Assembly (NCBI GenBank): GCA_022712815.1
Contig: JAFLJW010000414.1
Coordinates: forward strand, 1 to 6,269
Direction: 5' to 3'
DNA length: 6,269 bases
DNA from: Pseudodesulfovibrio sp.
GTDB taxonomy: Bacteria > Desulfobacterota > Desulfovibrionia > Desulfovibrionales > Desulfovibrionaceae
The notes under the pieces are model-generated. The model did not search any database. It was not told the origin of the DNA and worked only from the letters and a program-made list of their open reading frames with translations. How positions within the stretch are numbered: position 1 is the stretch's first letter; each line of letters opens with the position of its first letter. This document shows, piece by piece, positions 1-6,131 of the stretch. Both the position numbers and the translations under genes were made by a program.

Positions 1-23
1 ATTCTCCCCGCCCTGCCACTTTC

Positions 24-30
24 AAGGGGA
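24..30 (+). promoter_or_regulatory. Ribosome binding site of the glutaminyl cyclase gene
   Basis: The purine run AAGGGGA lies 11 bases before the ATG at 42, separated from it by an A-rich spacer. It is the only start signal seen in the 41 bases upstream; no -35/-10 pair can be placed there, so the promoter lies outside the window or was not recognised. Confidence 0.6.
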
Positions 31-41
31 TAAAAAAACAG

Positions 42-830
42 ATGCACTTCCGATTCAACTTCCGGGTTCTCCTGCCGCTGCTCGCGGTGGTCCTGTTATT
101 CCAGACTTCGGCCCTTGCGCAAACTCCTATATACCAATGCCGGATAGTCGCACAGCACCCGCACGACCAGCAAACCTCGACTCAGGGGCTTTTCTTTCAC
201 AACGACATGCTCTACGAATCATCCGGCGGATTCGGCCTCTCATTCCTCGCCATCGTCGAGCTTGAAACAGGACGACAGACCAAAAAAATCCAGTACGAAA
301 ACAGTTATTTTGCCGAGGGTATTACATCGTACAAAAACGACATATTTCTTCTGACCTGGATGTCCGGCACCGGGTTCGTGCATGACCTGGATACCCTCGA
401 TTACCGAACGGATTTCACGTACCGCGACAACGGCGAAGCCACCGAAGGATGGGGCCTGACCTTTGACGGAACCCGCTTCATCCTCAGTTCCGGCACGGCA
501 CGGCTACACTTCTTCCAGCCAGATGATTTTACGCAGACCGACACTGTTTTGGTTCGTGATGGGTCTGCCCTCGTCCGCCAGCTCAACGAGTTGGAATACG
601 TGGGCGGCATGGTCCTCGCTAACATTTGGAAATCAGATAGGATTGCAGTTATCATCCCGGAATCAGGCACGGTAAAAGCATGGATCGATCTCACCCCGCT
701 CAGGCAACATCTCTCCCCTGATGCCGGAGTCGCCAACGGTATCGCTTATGATGCAAAAACAGGACGGCTTTTTGTCACCGGAAAGCATTGGGACAAATTG
801 TTCGAGATCAGGATAGACGAAACCTTGTGA
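42..830 (+). CDS. Secreted glutaminyl-peptide cyclotransferase (beta-propeller type)
   Basis: A 262-residue protein of the Glu_cyclase_2 family (PF05096), the plant/bacterial glutaminyl cyclase that turns an N-terminal glutamine of a peptide into pyroglutamate and releases ammonia. It starts with a signal peptide: basic residues at 4 and 8, a hydrophobic core at 9-20, and a likely signal peptidase I cut after ALA at 24-26. The mature enzyme should therefore act in the periplasm or outside the cell. Family landmarks appear in order: TQGL (47-50), YESSGGFG (58-65), EGIT (92-95, whose Glu matches the proposed catalytic acid), LTW (104-106), EGWGLT (135-140), NELEYV (182-187), NIW (194-196) and TGKHW near the end (246-250). 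The length suits a single five-bladed propeller. It converges on the dxs operon and shares no visible regulation with it. The substrate cannot be told from sequence. Confidence 0.93.
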   Translation: MHFRFNFRVLLPLLAVVLLFQTSALAQTPIYQCRIVAQHPHDQQTSTQGLFFHNDMLYESSGGFGLSFLAIVELETGRQTKKIQYENSYFAEGITSYKNDIFLLTWMSGTGFVHDLDTLDYRTDFTYRDNGEATEGWGLTFDGTRFILSSGTARLHFFQPDDFTQTDTVLVRDGSALVRQLNELEYVGGMVLANIWKSDRIAVIIPESGTVKAWIDLTPLRQHLSPDAGVANGIAYDAKTGRLFVTGKHWDKLFEIRIDETL

Positions 831-885
831 CGGCTACCGGTAATCGATGGGGAATGATAAAAAACAGGTCGAAAACTCCGCGAAG
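831..885. other. Convergent intergenic gap, no clear terminator
   Basis: This 55-base gap separates the ends of two convergent transcripts. It holds a short palindrome (taccggta, 835-842) and an A6 run (859-864, a T run for the minus-strand transcript). The only hairpin next to the T run is a 4-5 bp stem overlapping the dxs stop codon, with about nine bases between stem and T run. I would not call an intrinsic terminator on either strand. Confidence 0.5.
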
Positions 886-2787
886 TTAGCCCTTGCACAT
901 TTTCTTGAGGGCCTTTTTCATTCCGCTCTTGTCGATGCCCACCAGATGCCGCAGTTCGGTCTGAGTGCCGTGCTCGATGAATTTGTCCGGAATGCCGAGA
1001 AGCTTCACACTCTTGCCCTGAAGCACATCGGCCTCGTTGAACAACTCCAGCACGGCGGAACCGAATCCACCAGCCAGGGCATTTTCTTCAACCAGCAGGA
1101 TTTTATCAAATTTACTGGCCAGTTTGAGAAGCTGCGCTCTGGGCAACGGCTTGACGAACCGGGTGTTGAAGACAGCCACATCAAGGCCGGACTTCTCCAG
1201 TTCCATGGCCGCTTCCACTGCCGGATAGACACGGGAACCGAGTGTGATGATCACACCGTCTTTGCCGTCGCGCATCAATTCGCCCTTGCCTATGGCAAGC
1301 TTTCGGGGGGTATTTGAGACCTTGGCCCCAACGCCGGTGCCACGCGGATAGCGCATGGCGCACGGCCCGTCATGGGCGAACGCGGTCGCCATCATCCGGG
1401 CCAGCTCCGCCTCATCCTTGGGGGCCATCAGTACAAGGTTGGGGATATGGCGCAGGTAGCTGAGGTCAAAGATCCCGTGATGGGTGGCCCCGTCCTCACC
1501 GACCAGTCCGCCGCGATCAAGGAATAAATTTACATTGAGATTTTGCAGGCAGACATCATGGATGATCTGGTCGTAAGCCCGCTGCATGAAAGTGGAATAG
1601 ATGGCAACGGCTGGCTTGAATCCCTGGGTGGCGAGACCAGCGGCAAAGGTGATGGCGTGCTGCTCACAGATACCGACATCCACGAACCGTTCAGGGAAAT
1701 TCTTGCGAAAACATTCGGTGCCGGTACCTTCGGGCATGGCTGCGGTGATGGCCATGATCGTCTCGTCACGCTCGGCCAGATTGCAGAGCGTGGAGCCGAA
1801 GATGGCTGTGTATGACGGCAGCCCGGTGCCGGAAAACTTACGGGCAAGGCCGGTCTCCGGGATGAATTCGCCAACGCCGTGAAAATGGGTCGGGTCGGAC
1901 TCTGCGGGCTTGTAGCCTTTGCCCTTTTTGGTCATCACATGCACCAGGGCGGGCTTGTCGAGCTTCTTTATTTCCTCGAAAACCTTGATCATCTGAGATG
2001 TATTATGGCCGTCGATAGGACCTACATAGGTGAAATGAAACGCCTCGAAAAGAATGCCGGGGGTGAAAAAACTCTTCACGGAATCGCCGTACCGTTTGGC
2101 ATATACGGCCAGATCGTCACCGATCTTCGGAATGCCAGCGAGCAGCCCTTCCACGTCGGCCTTGAGTCGCTGCAAGAACGGCGTGGTCATCTTGCGGCTC
2201 AGGAACTGGGACAATGCGCCCACGTTCTTGGATATGGACATCTCATTGTCATTGAGGACAACCACCATCTTGCGACCGAGATCGCCAGCCTGATTGAGGC
2301 CCTCGAAAGCCAGCCCGGCGGTCAGTGAACCATCGCCGATAACGGCAATGACTTCATTGTCATCCCCCTTGAGATCACGGGCCATGGCCATGCCGAGTGC
2401 GGCTGAGATGGACGTGGAAGAATGCCCCACGCCAAAGTGATCGTACTGGGATTCGGCCATGCGCGGGAAGCCGCTCAGTCCGCCTTTCTGCCTGAGAGTC
2501 TCGAACTGATCAACCCTGCCGGTCAGCAATTTGTGCGCGTAGGCCTGATGTCCCACGTCCCAGACGAGTTTGTCTTTTTCAAGATCAAAAGCCTTGAACA
2601 AGGCCAAAGTCAACTCAACAACACCAAGGGACGGCGCAAGATGTCCACCGTGCGCGGAAACCTGACCGATGATGGTATCACGGAGTTCCTGAGCCAGAAC
2701 GTCAAGCTGCTCGACATTGAGCTCCCTGACATCAGCTGGCTTCCTTATATGGGAGAGTATTTTTGTCTTCGTGGATGTATTTGGCAT
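886..2787 (-). CDS. dxs: 1-deoxy-D-xylulose-5-phosphate synthase
   Basis: A full-length 633-residue Dxs, the thiamine-diphosphate enzyme that joins pyruvate and glyceraldehyde 3-phosphate into DXP. DXP is the first metabolite of the MEP isoprenoid pathway and also feeds thiamine and pyridoxal phosphate synthesis; the enzyme is cytosolic. The N-terminal ThDP-binding domain shows SAHGGHLAPSLG, with the active-site His at 49 as in E. coli, WDVGHQAYAHKLLTGR (76-91), and the GDGS...LNDN cofactor motif (151-154 and 178-181). The pyrimidine-binding domain has the catalytic Glu at 375 in VGICEQHA and DRGGLVGEDGATHHG (424-438). The C-terminal transketolase domain carries TRFVKPL (542-548) and EENALAGGFGSAV (567-579). 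The ATG at 2787 is chosen because it puts His49 in its usual place; its ribosome binding site is poor (GGAATAG, rather far upstream). It lies 21 bases after ispA and is the last gene of the operon. No key residue is missing. Confidence 0.98.
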   Translation of the reverse strand: MPNTSTKTKILSHIRKPADVRELNVEQLDVLAQELRDTIIGQVSAHGGHLAPSLGVVELTLALFKAFDLEKDKLVWDVGHQAYAHKLLTGRVDQFETLRQKGGLSGFPRMAESQYDHFGVGHSSTSISAALGMAMARDLKGDDNEVIAVIGDGSLTAGLAFEGLNQAGDLGRKMVVVLNDNEMSISKNVGALSQFLSRKMTTPFLQRLKADVEGLLAGIPKIGDDLAVYAKRYGDSVKSFFTPGILFEAFHFTYVGPIDGHNTSQMIKVFEEIKKLDKPALVHVMTKKGKGYKPAESDPTHFHGVGEFIPETGLARKFSGTGLPSYTAIFGSTLCNLAERDETIMAITAAMPEGTGTECFRKNFPERFVDVGICEQHAITFAAGLATQGFKPAVAIYSTFMQRAYDQIIHDVCLQNLNVNLFLDRGGLVGEDGATHHGIFDLSYLRHIPNLVLMAPKDEAELARMMATAFAHDGPCAMRYPRGTGVGAKVSNTPRKLAIGKGELMRDGKDGVIITLGSRVYPAVEAAMELEKSGLDVAVFNTRFVKPLPRAQLLKLASKFDKILLVEENALAGGFGSAVLELFNEADVLQGKSVKLLGIPDKFIEHGTQTELRHLVGIDKSGMKKALKKMCKG

Positions 2788-2808
2788 AAGGCGATGACGC
2801 TATTCCAA

Positions 2809-3702
2809 TCAGTAAACCCTGTCCACTATGTAACGCGCCAATTCCACCAAAAATTCCTGCTCTGCGCCGGACTGCCCGGACAGCCGCCTGACCGCGCCAT
2901 CTATGTATTCGCCAGCCAGCGTCTTGCTCTTTTCCAGTCCAATGAGCGATGGGTAGGTGATCTTGCCCATCTCTTCGTCACTTCCTGCTGGTTTGCCCAG
3001 CGTTTCGGTGTCGCTGATGACATCGAGCACGTCATCCATAATCTGAAAAGCCACGCCGATCGCCTTGCCGAACTCACGGGCATTGTCGATATCGCCCTCA
3101 GCCGCACCGGACAGAATCGCCCCGCATTCACAGGCCGCCGTGATCAACGCACCGGTCTTCATGGCGTGCATCCCGCGCAGTTCCTCCAGAGAAACCCCAT
3201 CGCGCCCGGTAAACTCCATATCCACGACCTGACCGCCGACCATGCCGCCCGCACCAGCAGCACCCGCCAGCACAGCGATGGACCGCAGCACGCGGTCCGC
3301 AGGCACCCCATTGACGATAGAAGCCGCAGTCATCAGCCCGAAAGCCTCGGTAAGCAGACCGTCGCCCGCCAGAATCGCGGTGGCTTCGCCAAATTGCTTG
3401 TGGTTGGACGGCCTGCCGCGCCGCAGATCATCATCGTCCATGGCCGGAAGATCGTCATGAATCAGCGAATAGGTATGGATGCACTCAAGACCGGCCGCAA
3501 AGGGCATGACAGCCTCCGCATTGCCACCCAACATGCTCGCCCAACTCAGCGTCAGAACCGGCCTCATCCGCTTGCCACCAGCCAGCAGAGAATAATCCAT
3601 GGCCGCGAAAAGTCTGTTCGGAACACCTTTATCATGCAGGCATTGCTCAAGAAAGTTTTCCACACGCCCGGCGCGTTCAGCCAACTTGTCCTTAATCGTC
3701 AT
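2809..3702 (-). CDS. ispA: Farnesyl diphosphate synthase (polyprenyl synthetase family)
   Basis: A 297-residue all-helical trans-prenyltransferase that adds IPP units to DMAPP and GPP, giving FPP for undecaprenyl phosphate and quinone side chains. The substrate-binding GGKRMRP is at 42-48. The first Asp-rich motif, DDLPAMDDDD (83-92), has the two-residue insertion of bacterial type II FPP synthases and is followed by LRRGRPS. The second, QIMDDVLD, is at 220-227, and the distal Lys is in GKITYPS (246-252). Tyr78, five residues before the first Asp, matches E. coli IspA; plant-type GGPP synthases usually carry Met there. The product is thus most likely FPP, although product length is only predicted. 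The ATG at 3702 is preferred over upstream TTG 3738 and ATG 3735 because it follows a good AGGGGA site and matches the usual family length. Its first 11 bases overlap the end of xseB, which suggests translational coupling. dxs follows 21 bases later. Confidence 0.96.
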   Translation of the reverse strand: MTIKDKLAERAGRVENFLEQCLHDKGVPNRLFAAMDYSLLAGGKRMRPVLTLSWASMLGGNAEAVMPFAAGLECIHTYSLIHDDLPAMDDDDLRRGRPSNHKQFGEATAILAGDGLLTEAFGLMTAASIVNGVPADRVLRSIAVLAGAAGAGGMVGGQVVDMEFTGRDGVSLEELRGMHAMKTGALITAACECGAILSGAAEGDIDNAREFGKAIGVAFQIMDDVLDVISDTETLGKPAGSDEEMGKITYPSLIGLEKSKTLAGEYIDGAVRRLSGQSGAEQEFLVELARYIVDRVY

Positions 3703-3934
3703 CCGAGTCCCCTGCGCCGAGGGCCTCCAGAGCATCAAATTCTTTCACAAGCCCTTTTGAGACGATCTTCACCTCGTGCCGAGCACTTTCAAGCTGCTTG
3801 CCGCACGATTTGGCGAGTTCCAGCCCTTCCTTGTACAGAGATACGCCCTCTTCCAAGGCCAGATCACCGCTTTCCAGCTTTCCTACCACGTCCTTGAGCC
3901 GCTCCAGCCTGTCTTCAAAGGTATCTTTCGCCAT
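3692..3934 (-). CDS. xseB: Exodeoxyribonuclease VII small subunit
   Basis: An 80-residue protein with the typical XseB pattern. MAKDTFEDRLERLKDVVGKL opens a first helix, ESGDLALEEGVSLYKEGLEL follows as the conserved turn and second helix, and the sequence continues through a third amphipathic stretch to an acidic tail (GDSDDD). Several small subunits bind the helical arm of XseA to form exonuclease VII, which degrades single-stranded DNA from both ends and acts in the cytosol in repair and recombination. The ATG at 3934 is chosen because XseB proteins commonly begin MAK-F-E-L; an in-frame TTG at 3952 would add six untypical residues. The ribosome binding site is weak (GGGATGGG, about nine bases off). 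The gene ends inside ispA with an 11-base overlap. It is parted from its partner xseA by two M23 peptidase genes, an uncommon spacing. It is complete. Confidence 0.96.
   Translation of the reverse strand: MAKDTFEDRLERLKDVVGKLESGDLALEEGVSLYKEGLELAKSCGKQLESARHEVKIVSKGLVKEFDALEALGAGDSDDD
3708..3713 (-). promoter_or_regulatory. Ribosome binding site of ispA, inside xseB
   Basis: AGGGGA on the minus strand stands five bases before the ATG at 3702 and lies within the last codons of xseB. It decides the ispA start: the longer in-frame candidates at 3735 and 3738 would begin upstream of it. Ribosomes finishing xseB pass over it, fitting coupled translation. Confidence 0.75.
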
Positions 3935-3990
3935 ACCGGACACCCATCCCAATTGATTGTTTACAAGAACTGATTACCGATTGATATATT
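3935..3990 (-). other. AT-rich spacer between the M23 gene and xseB
   Basis: These 56 bases are the longest gap within the minus-strand operon and are richer in A and T than the flanking genes. An internal promoter for xseB-ispA-dxs could sit here, but I could not place a convincing -35/-10 pair with 16-18 base spacing, and no hairpin with a T run is seen. It is listed as the one place in the operon where a second transcript start is plausible. Confidence 0.3.
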
Positions 3991-4899
3991 TCATTTTCCA
4001 TTAATTAACTCTTCCATGCCATCAACAAAGAAAAGCTCCGGATCAACCACTTTCCCCAGCACAAAGGTAGCCAGATGAAGATGAGCACCGGTGACCCGGC
4101 CCGTGGCTCCGGAAAGGCCGATCTTCTGTCCTGCCCGGACCATGTCCCCCTCATTTACCAGCACCTTGGACATATGGGCCGACAGGGAAATCAGACCGTT
4201 GCCATGATCAATGAATACGGCGTTTCCAGCATAGTAGAAGCTGCCCGTGAGGGCAACTCTGCCTGCAGCCATGGCGTACAGCGGAGTACCGAGCCAGGCC
4301 CGGAAATCCAGTCCGGTATGGCGACTCTTTGTGTCACCATTGAAAACGCGATGAAGACCGAATCGGCTGAGCATCTTGCCCTTGGCCGGGCGAGAAAAGG
4401 GCAATTTCCAATAACGGGTGCCGGTTACCGTTGTGATCGCAGCCTTGATCATCTCCCGCTCCCGCTTAATGCGGGCATACACTTCCAAGGGAGGTTTTAC
4501 CAGCTTCGGGGCCACAGTCAGAGTCTCGTGCCCCCACGTAGACTCCGTGATATTCACGCTCAAGGCAAAACTGTAAGTCCGCCCCCATATGGAAACCGAG
4601 ACTTCAAGAGGGTGAATACCGGCCTCTTCACGCAACCCGATGCCGAGCAGCACCGGAGCCACGTACCGTTGCCCATCACGAGAAACAGCGGGCCGCACCT
4701 CAACCCCGTTCCACTGCACCCGAACGTCTTCCAGCGGATACCAGGAAACAATCGAAGCCAGGAACGGCTTGCCCACACCTGCGGTATCCGGGGTTTGGAT
4801 ATCCACCATTGGCTGGACCTGAGCATCGGCCAAACCGGAGAGGAACAAACAGGCGACAACAGCCAACAGCAGCTGGCTTTTCAAAAAGTGTATTTTCAT
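3991..4899 (-). CDS. Secreted M23 family metallopeptidase (second of tandem pair)
   Basis: A 302-residue exported protein with a LytM-type M23 domain, expected to cut peptide cross-links of peptidoglycan in the periplasm using one zinc ion. A signal peptide covers 1-26 (cut after ADA). A beta-rich N-terminal domain (about 28-118) resembles the Ig-like region often found before M23 domains, and a linker with many charged residues follows (about 135-155). The M23 domain spans about 164-290. All expected residues are present: His194 and Asp198 (HTGLD), His242 (SAHMSK), and His273 and His275 (HLH). It is thus predicted to be active, unlike EnvC/NlpD-like activators that have lost zinc ligands. 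It starts 15 bases after the neighbouring paralog, about half identical across the M23 domain, with no clear ribosome binding site, so it probably depends on translation of that gene. Endopeptidase or amidase specificity cannot be told. A VVAC at 14-17 resembles a lipobox, but the hydrophobic stretch continues past it. Confidence 0.93.
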   Translation of the reverse strand: MKIHFLKSQLLLAVVACLFLSGLADAQVQPMVDIQTPDTAGVGKPFLASIVSWYPLEDVRVQWNGVEVRPAVSRDGQRYVAPVLLGIGLREEAGIHPLEVSVSIWGRTYSFALSVNITESTWGHETLTVAPKLVKPPLEVYARIKREREMIKAAITTVTGTRYWKLPFSRPAKGKMLSRFGLHRVFNGDTKSRHTGLDFRAWLGTPLYAMAAGRVALTGSFYYAGNAVFIDHGNGLISLSAHMSKVLVNEGDMVRAGQKIGLSGATGRVTGAHLHLATFVLGKVVDPELFFVDGMEELINGK

Positions 4900-4914
4900 T
4901 ATGTACTACTGATA

Positions 4915-5901
4915 TTATTGAAGCATTTCATCGACAGTCATTTTGAGCAAAGGCTCCGGGTCGACCAATTGTCCGAGAACCGATACCGAAAAATGCAGGT
5001 GCGGTCCGGTGGCGCGTCCCGACATGCCGGACAGACCGATGGCCTGACCGCGCTGGACCTTGTCGCCCACTTTGACGATGGGTTTTGACAAGTGAAAATA
5101 CATGGAAACAACGCCATTTCCATGGTCGATATACACGGAATTTCCCGCGTAATAATGGTCGCCGACGAGGATCACCACGCCATCGGCAGTGGCCTTGACC
5201 GGGTTGCCCATGGGAGAGCGTAAATCCTGACCGCGATGCGGATTCTTTGGCTTGCCGTTTAATATCCGCTGCAAGCCATACAGGCTGGTGATTTTCCCTT
5301 CGACAGGCCGCAGAAGCGGCAGCCGCCAATTGCGCTGTGGTGTGACCGTGTTCTTGGCCTTGGTTGTCAATACACGCTCGGCCCCGATCCGTTCATAGGT
5401 CTCGGCAGGAGGCGTGACCATATTCTTGGGCAAGGTCAATTCCTGACGGGGATACTTCACCGGAAACAACTGCACCGTGCGCCTGAACGTGTTTTCCTTG
5501 CCGTCGATGGAAGCAATAACAGACAGTTCCTGCTTGCCCGGCTTGGCATTAAGCACATCGGTTCCGAGCATGGCCAGCATCACATGGCGATTGTTCCAGA
5601 CGGAGATGGACGGCACAACTTCCTTGCCCTGCCAATGAATGGACACGGAATCAAGCGGCTGATCCGAGGTCAGGCGAACCAGAAACGGCTGGCCGATACC
5701 AATGCGAGCCGGGGCGATCAACACAAGGGCGGACCCTGCCGCCGGGACCGCTACGGCCTCGGCTGCCTGGGCATCTCCCGGCATGACGAAGCCGATATCG
5801 TCACCCTCCTCAAGACCGAAATTCTGGGCAGGTACGGCAACCGGCATGAGCGGGAGCGTCAGTGCAATCAACAGAACCATCAACAAAATAAACCGTTTCA
5901 T
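4915..5901 (-). CDS. Secreted M23 family metallopeptidase (first of tandem pair)
   Basis: A 328-residue exported M23 peptidase. The signal peptide is residues 1-25 (MKR, then a hydrophobic run, cut after VPA). Next comes a 30-residue acidic, Ala/Pro-rich stretch (about 28-58) that the neighbouring paralog lacks. The Ig-like N-terminal domain (about 60-148) opens with GIGQPFLVRLTSDQPLDSV, matching GVGKPFLASIVSWYPLEDV of the paralog. The M23 domain is at about 192-318, with His222 and Asp226 (HRGQD), His270 (FHLSK), and His301 and His303 (HLH), a full zinc and catalytic set. YYAGN followed by IDHGNG is shared with the paralog, which shows duplication. The ATG at 5901 is chosen because AGGAG stands five bases before it; the in-frame GTG at 5907 lies practically on that site. 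The gene begins 8 bases after the xseA stop. A periplasmic peptidoglycan hydrolase is the likely role; the exact bond cut is unknown. Confidence 0.93.
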   Translation of the reverse strand: MKRFILLMVLLIALTLPLMPVAVPAQNFGLEEGDDIGFVMPGDAQAAEAVAVPAAGSALVLIAPARIGIGQPFLVRLTSDQPLDSVSIHWQGKEVVPSISVWNNRHVMLAMLGTDVLNAKPGKQELSVIASIDGKENTFRRTVQLFPVKYPRQELTLPKNMVTPPAETYERIGAERVLTTKAKNTVTPQRNWRLPLLRPVEGKITSLYGLQRILNGKPKNPHRGQDLRSPMGNPVKATADGVVILVGDHYYAGNSVYIDHGNGVVSMYFHLSKPIVKVGDKVQRGQAIGLSGMSGRATGPHLHFSVSVLGQLVDPEPLLKMTVDEMLQ

Positions 5902-5906
5902 CCTCA

Positions 5907-5911
5907 CTCCT
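5907..5911 (-). promoter_or_regulatory. Ribosome binding site of the first M23 gene, overlapping the xseA stop
   Basis: AGGAG on the minus strand shares bases with the TAG stop of xseA (5910-5912) and stands five bases before ATG 5901. It sets the start of the peptidase gene and suggests that a ribosome ending on xseA can restart here. Confidence 0.75.
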
Positions 5912-6131
5912 ACTTATCTGCAATCACAACGGCGGCCACGCGACCTTCTTTCACTCTGATATCAAGAGCATCGCCCGGAGTCACCCCTTTAGGATCACGA
6001 AGAAACTCGCCCGTGCGCTCGATGCGTACCAACGAATATCCGCGCTCCAGCGGAGCTTCCGGGTCCAGACCGTGCAAGGCCGTGGACAATAATTCAAGAT
6101 CATGCGCCTTGGAATCACCAAGGAGGCGCAA
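5910..6131 (-). CDS. xseA: Exodeoxyribonuclease VII large subunit, C-terminal remnant only
   Basis: The 73 residues match the C-terminal end of XseA: helix residues leading to LSTALHGLDPEAPLERGYSLVRIE, the family signature (L..L.P...L.RGY..V), then a small beta domain with LRDPKGVTPGDALDIRVKEGRVAAVV. The normal protein has about 400 or more residues; its OB-fold DNA-binding domain, catalytic core and most of the helical arm that binds XseB are absent. The frame is not merely cut by the window edge. Reading upstream it runs ten more codons that do not look like XseA (SPSICSGCSY) and meets TGA at 6162-6164. The TTG at 6131 is only the first possible start codon, not a believable native start. 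The adjoining DNA is AT-richer. Either xseA is interrupted by foreign DNA just upstream of about 6131, or the sequence is misjoined there. Its stop overlaps the ribosome binding site of the next gene, so the 3' end is native. Confidence 0.82.
   Translation of the reverse strand: MRLLGDSKAHDLELLSTALHGLDPEAPLERGYSLVRIERTGEFLRDPKGVTPGDALDIRVKEGRVAAVVIADK

Noticed and set aside
859..888. Possible rho-independent terminator after dxs
   Set aside because: The stem is only 4-5 base pairs (AACT/AGTT), overlaps the stop codon and is separated from the T6 run by about nine bases.
3703..3738. Longer ispA start at TTG 3738 or ATG 3735
   Set aside because: It would add residues unlike the family and place the start before the strong AGGGGA site that serves ATG 3702.
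2422..3897. Long plus-strand open frame (491 codons) antisense to dxs, ispA and xseB
   Set aside because: It crosses three well-supported genes on the other strand, its translation has no family features and is rich in Arg, His, Pro and Gln, as expected from reading GC-rich coding DNA backwards.
4849..4860. Lipobox-like VVAC in the signal peptide of the second M23 protein
   Set aside because: The hydrophobic core continues to residue 23 and a good signal peptidase I site (ADA) follows, so a soluble periplasmic product is more likely than a lipoprotein.
4075..5088. Plus-strand open frame (337 codons) antisense to the two M23 genes
   Set aside because: It covers the catalytic regions of two clear M23 proteins and the gap between them; the translation is low-quality and unlike any protein I know.
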